From the NCBI GenBank assembly GCA_003156795.1, contig PMHU01000178.1:619-5897 (forward strand): DNA of 5,279 bases. Reading direction: 5' to 3'. Positions 1 through 5,279 of this stretch are shown in pieces (position 1 is the first letter of the stretch; the number at the start of each line of letters is the position of its first letter). The DNA comes from Acidimicrobiaceae bacterium. GTDB lineage: Bacteria; Actinomycetota; Acidimicrobiia; Acidimicrobiales; Palsa-688. Made by a program: the position numbers and the translations under genes. The notes beneath the pieces were generated by a model. It was not told the origin of the DNA. It ran no database searches and saw only the letters and a list, made by a program, of their open reading frames with translations.

Positions 1-137
1 AGGTCGGTGTGGCACACGCCGCAAGCACCGACGGTCACGACGACCTCACCCGGACCGGGATCGGGTATCGCGATCGTTTCGACTCGAACCGGCGCGCCCT
101 TCTCGAGCGCCACCACTCCCATCACCTCGTAAGCCAT
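1..137 (-). CDS. Zinc-dependent alcohol dehydrogenase, N-terminal part; probably S-(hydroxymethyl)mycothiol dehydrogenase (cut by window edge)
   Basis: This is the first 45 codons of an MDR-superfamily (medium-chain, zinc-dependent) alcohol dehydrogenase. The visible protein starts MAYEVMGVVALEKGAPV, followed by the family signature PDPGPGEV (residues 25-32) and ACGVCHTDL (38-46; the last codon is completed outside the window). Cys42 in the CHTD motif is the expected first ligand of the catalytic zinc, and Thr44 the proton-relay hydroxyl. From memory, the spacing and wording match mycobacterial MscR/AdhE2, which oxidises the formaldehyde-mycothiol adduct with NAD and so detoxifies formaldehyde in the cytoplasm. 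The nicotinamide-binding half is missing, so another MDR alcohol dehydrogenase cannot be excluded. The start follows the E1 stop codon by only 3 bases and has a GGAG ribosome-binding site 9 bases upstream. A second ATG at codon 6 is possible but lies too close to its nearest purine-rich stretch. Translation is probably coupled to the E1 gene. Confidence 0.85.
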   Translation of the reverse strand, partial: MAYEVMGVVALEKGAPVRVETIAIPDPGPGEVVVTVGACGVCHTD

Positions 138-140
138 CGG

Positions 141-2282
141 TCAGTACTCCAGGACTCGTTTGGCGGCCGCCACGATGTCGTCGACTTGAGGCAGGATCGC
201 CTTTTCGAGGGAAGGTTCGTAAGCGACGTGCGTGTCGGTCGCGCCGACCCGGCTCACTGGTGCGTCTAGGTCGGAGAAGCAGTGCTCGGCCGCCCAGGCG
301 GCCACCTCCGCCCCGAACCCGCACGTCAAGATGTCCTCGTGAACGACCAGGAGACGCCCGGTCTCGGCGACCTTCTCGGCCACCAAGGCCTGGTCCCACG
401 GCAGGATGCTGCGGAGGTCGATCACTTGCACCGACGCCCCCTCGTCAGCTTCGAGGCGGTTTGCCGCCTGCCGTGACTTCTCGACGGTGGCGCCCCAAGT
501 GACGATGGTCAGCTCATCGCCCTCTAGGACCACGCGACCTTTCCCAAAAGGAACTTGGAAACCGCGCGACGGAAACGGGCTGCGGGTGTAGGGCTGGCGG
601 AGCAAGTGCTTGTGCTCGAGGAACATCACCGGGTCCTCGGCCTGCATGGCCGTGCGCATCAGGCCGACCGCATCGGCGGCCCTCGAAGGCATCACCACGG
701 TCAGACCCGGGATGTGGGCGAAGATGGACTCGCCGGATTGAGAGTGCCAGATGGCGCCGCCTGATAGATACCCGCCGATCGGCACCCGCAGCACGAGCGG
801 GCAGGTAAAGGCCCCGTTCGAACGCCAGCGGATGGTGGCGGCTTCGGTCTTGATCTGTTGCATGGCGGTCCAGATGTAGTCGAAGAACTGCACTTCGGGT
901 ACGGGCCTGAGACCCCTGATCGCCTGCCCCACGGCCCGCCCGACGATGTTGGCCTCGGCCAGTGGCGTGTTGTAGCAGCGGGCGATGCCGAAGCTCCGTT
1001 GCAGGCCGTGGGTGGTGCCGAAGACACCTCCTTTGCCCTCGACGTCGCCCAGCACGATCTCGCGCGCGTCGGCCACATCCTCACCGAAGACCCGAATGCG
1101 CTCGTCCTCCTCCATCTGCTCGTGGAGGGTGCGCCGGATCGCTTCCCCCAGAGCGACCACGTCGCCCGTGCCGTCGTCGGCCAGCTCCGCGTCGGCGGGT
1201 ACAAAGGGCAGGTTGACCACCTGTTCGGTGACGCTCTCCGGGTCGGGGCGGGCCGCGGCCAGGGCCGACTTGGCCGCGTCGATCACTATCTGGCGGGCTT
1301 CCTCTTTGAGCAGGGCTATCTGCTCCGGGCTGTAGAGACCGCCGTCGACCAGTGCGTGTTCCATGAGGACCAACGGGTCATGGGCCGACTCCCGGGCCAG
1401 CTCGTCGGCCGAGCGGTACTTGCTTTGGGTATCGGCCGAGGAATGCGAGTAGGGCCGGGTCACCGAAGCGTGGATGAGCGCGGGGCCGACCCCGGCGCGG
1501 ACCTCGGCGACGATGTCGGCCCCCCGCTCCCGGACCTCGAAGTAGTCACAGCCATCAATGACGTGGATGTGCAGACCGCGGAATCCGCGCGCCATCTCCG
1601 ATACGGGCGCCGGCGACTGGTCCGACGACGGCACGGAGATGGCGTAGCCGTTGTCGGCCACCAGGTAGAGGACGGGCAGGTGGAGGGTGCACGCCGAATT
1701 GAGGCTTTCCCAGAACTCACCTTCCGATGTGGCCCCTTCCCCGAGCGAAACGTAGGTGAGCTCGTCCCCGTGAGCTACGCACCCGGGCAGCTGGCGACGC
1801 GAGATGTACCGGGCCGCTTCGGCGCATCCGACCGCAGGTAGGCACTGGCTGCCAGTGGCGCTGGATTCGGTGACCACGTTGAGCGGCGCGTTCCCCCAGT
1901 GACACGGCATCTGCCGTCCGCCCGACGATGGGTCCGCCGCCGAACCCACCGCTTGCATCAGAATCTCGGTGGGAGTGACCCCGAGCGACAGCATGAGGGC
2001 TCGGTCCCGGTAGTAAGGAAAGAACCAGTCGTAGGCGGGACGCAAGTACCGTCCCAGCCCGAGCAAGAGCGCCTCGTGTCCCGCCCCCGAGATCTGAAAA
2101 AAGACCCGGCTCTGCTTTTGCAGCGCGATCTCCCGGTCATCGAGGAATCGCGACACCCAGGCCAGTCGAAAGTCGTCGCGTAGCTCCTCAACCGGAACAC
2201 CTCGAAAGGTCTGCCCGGGTGGCCCGGCCTCTAGGTCGACGGCCGGCTGTTGCGTGCCGGTGGAGGAAGTCGAAGCCGCCAT
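141..2282 (-). CDS. 2-oxoacid dehydrogenase E1 component, alpha and beta subunits fused (branched-chain/pyruvate type)
   Basis: This is the thiamine-diphosphate decarboxylase (E1) of a 2-oxoacid dehydrogenase complex. It decarboxylates a 2-oxoacid and passes the acyl group to the lipoyl arm of E2 in the cytoplasm. The 713 residues hold a complete E1-alpha (about 30-345) and E1-beta (about 372-713) joined by an Ala/Glu/Pro-rich linker. Alpha shows GAGHEAL (66-72), GRQMPCHWG (122-130), the cofactor and Mg motif GEGATSEGEF (181-190) ending at NGYAIS (211-216), and the loop HSSADTQSKYR (280-290). Beta shows GEDV (400-403), GGVFGTTHGLQRSFG (418-432), TPLAEANIVG (439-448) with the expected catalytic Glu443, and WHSQSGES (512-519). 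Fused E1 proteins of this size are a known form. The usual GDG of the cofactor motif reads GEG here. The serine-rich loop resembles branched-chain enzymes, but substrate cannot be fixed from sequence. No E2 or E3 gene is in the window. The ATG at 2282 is the only plausible start: no in-frame ATG, GTG or TTG is seen just upstream, and the next Met is at residue 97. Confidence 0.93.
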   Translation of the reverse strand: MAASTSSTGTQQPAVDLEAGPPGQTFRGVPVEELRDDFRLAWVSRFLDDREIALQKQSRVFFQISGAGHEALLLGLGRYLRPAYDWFFPYYRDRALMLSLGVTPTEILMQAVGSAADPSSGGRQMPCHWGNAPLNVVTESSATGSQCLPAVGCAEAARYISRRQLPGCVAHGDELTYVSLGEGATSEGEFWESLNSACTLHLPVLYLVADNGYAISVPSSDQSPAPVSEMARGFRGLHIHVIDGCDYFEVRERGADIVAEVRAGVGPALIHASVTRPYSHSSADTQSKYRSADELARESAHDPLVLMEHALVDGGLYSPEQIALLKEEARQIVIDAAKSALAAARPDPESVTEQVVNLPFVPADAELADDGTGDVVALGEAIRRTLHEQMEEDERIRVFGEDVADAREIVLGDVEGKGGVFGTTHGLQRSFGIARCYNTPLAEANIVGRAVGQAIRGLRPVPEVQFFDYIWTAMQQIKTEAATIRWRSNGAFTCPLVLRVPIGGYLSGGAIWHSQSGESIFAHIPGLTVVMPSRAADAVGLMRTAMQAEDPVMFLEHKHLLRQPYTRSPFPSRGFQVPFGKGRVVLEGDELTIVTWGATVEKSRQAANRLEADEGASVQVIDLRSILPWDQALVAEKVAETGRLLVVHEDILTCGFGAEVAAWAAEHCFSDLDAPVSRVGATDTHVAYEPSLEKAILPQVDDIVAAAKRVLEY
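147..150 (-). promoter_or_regulatory. Ribosome-binding site of the alcohol dehydrogenase gene, inside the E1 coding end
   Basis: On the minus strand the sequence TGGAG lies 9 bases before the ATG at 137. It is formed by the codons for the last residues of the E1 protein (Leu-Glu-Tyr-stop). It decides the ATG start of the dehydrogenase and indicates translation from the same mRNA as E1. It is the clearest Shine-Dalgarno site in the window. Confidence 0.65.
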
Positions 2283-2291
2283 ATGGCTCGC

Positions 2292-2297
2292 ATCGTA
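2292..2297 (-). promoter_or_regulatory. Candidate -10 element for a leaderless E1 transcript
   Basis: The minus strand reads TACGAT, matching TAnnnT, 9 bases before the E1 ATG. A transcript initiated from it would begin at or next to the start codon. The only purine-rich stretch upstream, GAGGGG at 2306-2301, is 18 bases from the ATG, too far for a good Shine-Dalgarno site. The -35 region (around TTACCC at 2321-2316) is weak. TAnnnT hexamers occur often by chance, so this is suggestive only. Confidence 0.25.
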
Positions 2298-2304
2298 GGA
2301 CCCC

Positions 2305-2775
2305 TCAAGGCGGTTGGGTAACCATGATCGCCAGGGCGATGACGAAGAGGACGTCGCAAGCCGCAGCCGCCCACATGAGGCGCGTCGCCGGACGGGCCGC
2401 CTCCTGCCTGTCGCCCGATCGGCGGATGCGGCTCTCCGCCGGTCGCACGATCGCGAAGAGGAGGCCGGCCGCGACCATCCACACGACCAGGCCGCCGATC
2501 ACCCAAACCTGCCCGAACTCCGATCCTTCCGGGCGGAACCCCAGGGCGGCCGCTCCGAACAGCGGAACCGCCAGGATCAGGAGCTCCGGCCGCCCGCGTG
2601 ACTGAAAGTACCGGGTGGTCTCCTCCGCAGGGCTCTGGTGCTCGGGGCGCCGGGCCGCGGCCCCGTAGACACCACTGAGGGCGACCGACCCGAAGCCGAC
2701 CACGGCACAGATCACGTGGAGAGCGACGAACGCGTCATAGATCCCCTGATGCCCGGATGCGCCGGCAACCACCAC
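2305..2775 (-). CDS. Small four-helix integral membrane protein (DUF2269-like)
   Basis: Function unknown. From the GTG at 2775 the protein has 156 residues and four hydrophobic segments at about 13-38, 64-80, 90-110 and 133-153. The loops between helices 1-2 and 3-4 are rich in Arg and Glu (for example SRIRRSGDR), and the loop between helices 2-3 is short. By the positive-inside rule both ends face outward. The helix-1 pattern LHVICAVVGFGSVALSGVYG, the length and the four-helix plan resemble the DUF2269 family of predicted membrane proteins; that assignment is from memory. The start is uncertain. GTG codons at 2775 and 2772 follow a TGGGGA stretch, with the second at better spacing (5 bases). 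A GTG at 2811 and TTG codons up to 2856 are also in frame, but the residues they would add look non-coding. The gene ends 22 bases before the E1 start and may share its transcript. It diverges from the lipoprotein gene. Confidence 0.7.
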   Translation of the reverse strand: MVVAGASGHQGIYDAFVALHVICAVVGFGSVALSGVYGAAARRPEHQSPAEETTRYFQSRGRPELLILAVPLFGAAALGFRPEGSEFGQVWVIGGLVVWMVAAGLLFAIVRPAESRIRRSGDRQEAARPATRLMWAAAACDVLFVIALAIMVTQPP

Positions 2776-2855
2776 GGTCCCCAGACGGTAGTCGTCCCCA
2801 AGGTTGCGCACTCGTGGCGGATGCCGATGGCAGCCGTGATCTCCGACCAACAACA
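2776..2855. promoter_or_regulatory. Divergent intergenic region between the membrane-protein and lipoprotein genes
   Basis: About 80 bases separate the two outward-facing starts, so promoters for both genes should lie here. I find no clear -35/-10 pair on either strand and no strong inverted repeat that would mark an operator. The region ends with three CAA triplets just before the lipoprotein ATG. No Shine-Dalgarno site precedes that ATG. Confidence 0.4.
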
Positions 2856-3350
2856 ATGGGGGCCGTGCCTCCCGCCTTCGCCGCCCGCCTGGCCCCTCCT
2901 GCGGCCGCGCTCCTCTGTGTCCTGGCGGTCACGGCCTGTGGCCGCACCGCGGGGTCGGCAACGTCGACGACGGTGTCGGCCACGTCCACCTCGACGACGG
3001 AAGCAAAAGGCACCCCCACGACGGCGACTGCGAGCACGACCATTCCCCTCCCGCCTACCCCCCAGCCGTCGGCAAGCGACGCCGCATCCCAGTTGGTCAC
3101 GGCCTGGAGGTCGAGCAACCGGACGGCAGCCAGGAGGGTGGCGACGGCGACCGCGGTAGCCGAATTGTTCGTGACGCCCTACCCGGGGGACGGACTGGCG
3201 ATCTCACGGGGTTGCAGCGTCGCCTTCCCCCCCCTTGTCTGCACCTACGGCCCGCCCGGGGGCGGCAATGCCAACGACGCGCTCTACGAGCTGTACGTGT
3301 CGCACACGGCCAGGGGGTGGTACGTCAGCTCGGTGATGATCTTCCGTTGA
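2856..3350 (+). CDS. Predicted secreted lipoprotein of unknown function, Thr/Ser/Pro-rich linker
   Basis: I do not recognise a named family. From the ATG at 2856 the protein has 164 residues. It begins with a short N-region carrying one Arg (residue 11), then a hydrophobic stretch ending in the lipobox VTAC, so Cys28 would be lipidated after signal peptidase II cleavage and the protein anchored outside the membrane. Residues 31-75 are a low-complexity Thr/Ser/Pro linker, as in many actinobacterial lipoproteins. Residues 76-164 look folded: an amphipathic start around SQLVTAWRSSNRTAA, two cysteines (120 and 129) that could pair, and a strand-like end GWYVSSVMIFR. The open frame extends upstream to 2757, but that would overlap the divergent membrane-protein gene and bury the signal peptide; a GTG at 2814 is an alternative. 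No Shine-Dalgarno site precedes 2856. It is the only plus-strand gene. A run of eight C bases lies at 3227-3234. Confidence 0.8.
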   Translation: MGAVPPAFAARLAPPAAALLCVLAVTACGRTAGSATSTTVSATSTSTTEAKGTPTTATASTTIPLPPTPQPSASDAASQLVTAWRSSNRTAARRVATATAVAELFVTPYPGDGLAISRGCSVAFPPLVCTYGPPGGGNANDALYELYVSHTARGWYVSSVMIFR

Positions 3351-3362
3351 GCGCCCCGCTCA
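3348..3362. repeat. Small inverted repeat holding both convergent stop codons
   Basis: The arms TGAGC (3348-3352) and GCTCA (3358-3362) flank a GCCCC loop. The left arm contains the lipoprotein TGA and the right arm, read on the minus strand, contains the acyl-CoA synthetase TGA. The 5-base stem is short for a terminator and there is no T tract, so a bidirectional terminator role is weakly supported. A 9-base direct repeat, AGCGCCCCG, also occurs at 3350-3358 and 3362-3370. Confidence 0.3.
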
Positions 3363-4991
3363 GCGCCCCGTCGCCACTTCTTTGACCGCGTACTCACGCA
3401 ACCGGCGGTAGTCCACCTTCCCACTGGGTGATCGCCCGATGGTGGCCACTTCAATCAGGTGCCGCGGCGCCTTGTAGGCGGCCAGCCGGACCCTCACCCA
3501 TTCGATGAGTTGAGCGTCGCCTGGTCGGCTCTCACCCGGTCTCACCTCGACGATGGCGGCGACGGTCTCGCCGAAGCGGTCGTCGGGGACCCCGACCACC
3601 ACGGCGTCGGCGATGGCGGGGTGGAGCTTCAGCGCTTCCTCGACCTCCTCCGGGAACACCTTCTCACCGCCGGTGTTGATGCAGCCCGAACCCCGGCCGA
3701 GCAGCTGGACCGAGCCGTCGGCTCGCACGGTCGCGAAGTCGCCGGGGATGGTCCATCGCTGACCGTCGATCAGGAGAAACGTGTTCGCCGATTTGTCGGG
3801 GTCCTTGTAGTACCCGATAGGACCTCGGCCGCGCAGCGCCACCCGGCCTTGCTCGCCCGACCCGGCCACCACATCACGCCCGTCGTCGCTGATGACTTTC
3901 GTGTCCGGGCCGAGCTGGAACCCGGCTGTCTCCGCAGTGCTGCCGGCCCGGGACGTGGAGCGGGCCATGCCGAGGGCCTCGGAGGATCCGAGGCTGTCGA
4001 CCAGCGTGAGACGGGGATTGTGACGCAACAGACCCGCCTTCACCTCCGCCGACCAGATGACGCCCGAGCTGATGATCAGCCACAGCGACGAGATGTCCCA
4101 CCGGCCCGGGTTGGCGTCGAGAGCAGCGAGGAGCGGCTTGGCGAAGGCGTCGCCCACGATCGAAATCTCAGTAATGCGCTCGGCTTGGATCGTGTCCAGG
4201 AGTGCTTCCGGATCGAGATGGCGCGATTCGAGCATCACCACGCTTCCGGCGCTGCTCAGCACCGACATGGCGGTAAAGAGACCGGTGCCGTGCATGAGCG
4301 GCGGGCCGGGCACGAGCAGCGGCGGGGGGTGCTTGGAAGGAGCGGCCAGCGTGGCGCGCACGTCTGCCAGGTTCCCCTCCTCTGGATAGCGCAGCTCACC
4401 CGTCCGGTTGAGGAGGGCGAAGAGGTCGTCCTGGCGCCACATGACGCCCTTGGGCATCCCCGTCGTGCCACCCGTGTAGATGAAGAGAAGATCGTCGGCG
4501 TTCCGACCCCACGGGGCCCGAACCGACTCGTTCGTTGCCACGCCCGCCGCTTCCTCGAAAGGAGACGCCCAATCGGGGCAGGGCGCGGCTCCGTCGTCGA
4601 CCCACCACCACAGCCTGATCCGGGGAAGGCGGGAGCGAGCCACCGCGGCCCGGTCGGCGAAGGAGCCGTGGAAGACCACGGCTTCGACGTCGGCGTTGTC
4701 CCACAGGTAGACCAGCTCGCCTTCGGTGTAGCGGTAGTTGGTGTTCACGGGAACCAACCCGGCCTTGAACGCCCCGAAGAGCGTCTCGAGGTATTCGGGC
4801 GAGTTGTAGAGGTACTCGGCCACCTTGGCTTGGTGGTCGAGCCCACCGCGCAGCAGCCCGGCTGCCACTCCGTCGGCTCGCCGATTGAACTCCTGCCAGG
4901 TCACCCGCCTGTTGCCCTGGACCAGGGCCGGCGCGTCTGGGCGAGCGGTTGCGACCGTTTCCCAGACGTCGGCGAAGTTCCAGTTGGACAC
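3360..4991 (-). CDS. Acyl-CoA synthetase (AMP-forming), FadD19-like
   Basis: This is a cytoplasmic ANL-superfamily enzyme that activates a carboxylic acid to its CoA thioester through an acyl-AMP. From the GTG at 4991 it has 543 residues. It shows the ATP-binding loop YTGGTTGMPKG (172-182), DSLGSSEA (332-339), IPGD (415-418), the hinge region LGRGSGCINTGGEKVFPEEV (431-450) and the C-terminal SPSGKVDY, with Lys525 as the expected adenylation lysine. The motifs FKAGLVPVN, NYRYTEGEL and GVMWRQDD closely resemble mycobacterial FadD19, which activates sterol side-chain acids. The substrate here is unproven and could be another branched or fatty acid. The hinge aspartates are replaced (see findings). 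I chose GTG 4991 because the family normally begins near SNWNFADVWE. The frame stays open to a TTG at 5042, but those extra codons fall in a GC-rich hairpin and look non-coding. The gene is convergent with the lipoprotein gene and follows CorA after 88 bases. Confidence 0.92.
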   Translation of the reverse strand: MSNWNFADVWETVATARPDAPALVQGNRRVTWQEFNRRADGVAAGLLRGGLDHQAKVAEYLYNSPEYLETLFGAFKAGLVPVNTNYRYTEGELVYLWDNADVEAVVFHGSFADRAAVARSRLPRIRLWWWVDDGAAPCPDWASPFEEAAGVATNESVRAPWGRNADDLLFIYTGGTTGMPKGVMWRQDDLFALLNRTGELRYPEEGNLADVRATLAAPSKHPPPLLVPGPPLMHGTGLFTAMSVLSSAGSVVMLESRHLDPEALLDTIQAERITEISIVGDAFAKPLLAALDANPGRWDISSLWLIISSGVIWSAEVKAGLLRHNPRLTLVDSLGSSEALGMARSTSRAGSTAETAGFQLGPDTKVISDDGRDVVAGSGEQGRVALRGRGPIGYYKDPDKSANTFLLIDGQRWTIPGDFATVRADGSVQLLGRGSGCINTGGEKVFPEEVEEALKLHPAIADAVVVGVPDDRFGETVAAIVEVRPGESRPGDAQLIEWVRVRLAAYKAPRHLIEVATIGRSPSGKVDYRRLREYAVKEVATGR

Positions 4992-4998
4992 GGACCTG

Positions 4999-5004
4999 AT
5001 GGTA
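4999..5004 (-). promoter_or_regulatory. Candidate -10 element for a leaderless acyl-CoA synthetase transcript
   Basis: TACCAT on the minus strand matches TAnnnT and ends 7 bases before the GTG at 4991, which would put the transcription start at or next to the start codon. No usable Shine-Dalgarno site precedes that GTG: the AGG at 4997-4995 is only 3 bases away. The expected -35 position falls in the GC-rich hairpin and has no TTGACA-like sequence. Leaderless starts are common in Actinobacteria. Confidence 0.3.
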
Positions 5005-5012
5005 GCGGTGAC

Positions 5013-5039
5013 GCCCCGAGGGGCCCGAGCCCTCGGGGC
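5013..5039 (-). terminator. GC-rich perfect hairpin between the corA-like and acyl-CoA synthetase genes
   Basis: The arms GCCCCGAGGG (5013-5022) and CCCTCGGGGC (5030-5039) are perfectly complementary over 10 bases with a 7-base loop. The hairpin lies downstream of the CorA stop and just upstream of the acyl-CoA synthetase start. There is no T tract on the minus strand, so it would be the tract-less terminator type often proposed in high-GC Actinobacteria. It might instead act as a control element for the downstream gene. Confidence 0.45.
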
Positions 5040-5064
5040 CAACCGGGCCGACCGAGCCAGGCCG

Positions 5065-5091
5065 GGCCAGGGGCGTCCGTCAGCCCTGGCC
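5065..5091 (-). terminator. Hairpin overlapping the CorA stop codon
   Basis: The arms GGCCAGGG (5065-5072) and CCCTGGCC (5084-5091) are perfectly complementary over 8 bases with an 11-base loop that contains the TGA at 5080-5082. It sits where a terminator for the corA-like gene would be, with the second hairpin 25 bases further on. No T tract follows, so the terminator role is inferred from position and stem strength only. Confidence 0.35.
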
Positions 5092-5279
5092 GGCCAGCCA
5101 GCCGCGCCTGCGGAACATGGTCAGCAGCAACACCACGGCGATCGCTTCAGTTCCCAGTCCCAGCCCCAGGAACACCGCGAGGCTCCCGATCCGGTTGACC
5201 ATCCATCCGAAGTTCTGGCCGAAGAAGCCCGTGAGGAACGAGAGGGGCAGGAAGATGGTGGCGATGATGGTCAGCTGCT
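5080..5279 (-). CDS. CorA-family metal-ion transport protein, C-terminal part (cut by window edge)
   Basis: Only the last 65 residues are present; the rest lies beyond the right edge. The fragment begins QLTIIATIFLPLSFLTGFFG and continues QNFGWMV, which is the pore-lining helix and signature loop of CorA-type Mg2+/Co2+ channels. A second hydrophobic segment (residues 34-54, starting LAVFLGLGLG) and a basic tail (FRRRGWLAGQG) complete the two-helix C-terminus that ends in the cytoplasm. The GMN signature of classical CorA reads GQN here (residues 20-22, bases 5212-5220). GQN variants occur among CorA relatives, so ion preference is open. The large cytoplasmic N-terminal domain is not visible, so a ZntB-like or other subfamily cannot be separated. 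A hairpin overlaps the stop codon. Confidence 0.85.
   Translation of the reverse strand, partial: QLTIIATIFLPLSFLTGFFGQNFGWMVNRIGSLAVFLGLGLGTEAIAVVLLLTMFRRRGWLAGQG

Noticed and set aside
858..1841. A 327-codon open frame on the plus strand, antisense to the E1 gene
   Set aside because: The opposite strand encodes a clear E1 enzyme with intact motifs. This frame has low-complexity composition and no motif.
2276..2293. Alternative ATG at 2293 for the E1 gene
   Set aside because: It is out of frame with the E1 protein and leads into a short shadow frame.
2757..2855. N-terminal extension of the lipoprotein from an upstream ATG
   Set aside because: It would place 33 charged residues before the signal peptide and overlap the divergent membrane-protein gene.
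2776..2856. N-terminal extension of the membrane protein from in-frame TTG codons at 2856-2848
   Set aside because: The TTG run is the complement of the CAA repeat at the lipoprotein start, and the added His/Arg-rich residues do not resemble a membrane-protein N-terminus. The GTG at 2811 remains possible.
4992..5042. N-terminal extension of the acyl-CoA synthetase from a TTG
   Set aside because: The added residues (Arg/Ala/Pro-rich) derive from the hairpin sequence and do not fit the family N-terminus, which begins near the GTG at 4991.
3459..5198. A 579-codon open frame on the plus strand, antisense to the acyl-CoA synthetase
   Set aside because: It is a by-product of high GC codon bias. 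The protein has no recognisable domain, is rich in Arg, Gly, Val and His, and runs through the intergenic hairpins and into the corA-like gene.

Overview
The window is high-GC bacterial DNA that reads like an actinobacterial chromosome. Three things point that way: a gene start that closely resembles mycothiol-dependent formaldehyde dehydrogenase (mycothiol is an actinobacterial thiol), a FadD19-like acyl-CoA synthetase, and a Thr/Ser/Pro-rich lipoprotein of a kind I associate with Acidimicrobiia and their relatives. The class-level placement is an inference. No rRNA, tRNA, mobile element, CRISPR array or phage gene is visible. The window is densely coded, with no gene-free stretch longer than about 90 bases.

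Right end, minus strand. The window opens inside a CorA-type metal-ion channel gene, of which only the C-terminal 65 residues are present (stop at 5080-5082). Two GC-rich hairpins follow it. Then comes a 543-residue acyl-CoA synthetase (4991 to 3360) that probably starts at a GTG directly behind a TAnnnT -10-like element. It meets the only plus-strand gene, a small predicted lipoprotein (2856-3350), tail to tail with 9 bases between the stop codons.

Left half, minus strand. Divergent from the lipoprotein gene are a small four-helix membrane protein (about 2775 to 2305), a fused alpha-beta E1 component of a 2-oxoacid dehydrogenase complex (2282 to 141), and the first 45 codons of a zinc-dependent alcohol dehydrogenase, probably S-(hydroxymethyl)mycothiol dehydrogenase (137 onward, cut by the window edge). 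The last two are 3 bases apart. The dehydrogenase ribosome-binding site lies inside the end of the E1 gene, so they are almost certainly co-transcribed.

Functionally this is housekeeping and catabolic territory: acyl-CoA activation, oxidative decarboxylation of 2-oxoacids to acyl-CoA, and formaldehyde detoxification. The E2 and E3 partners of the E1 enzyme are not in the window. I see no convincing new biological system. The least understood gene is the lipoprotein. The most useful second looks are the GQN variant in CorA, the unusual hinge motif of the acyl-CoA synthetase, and the likely leaderless starts.
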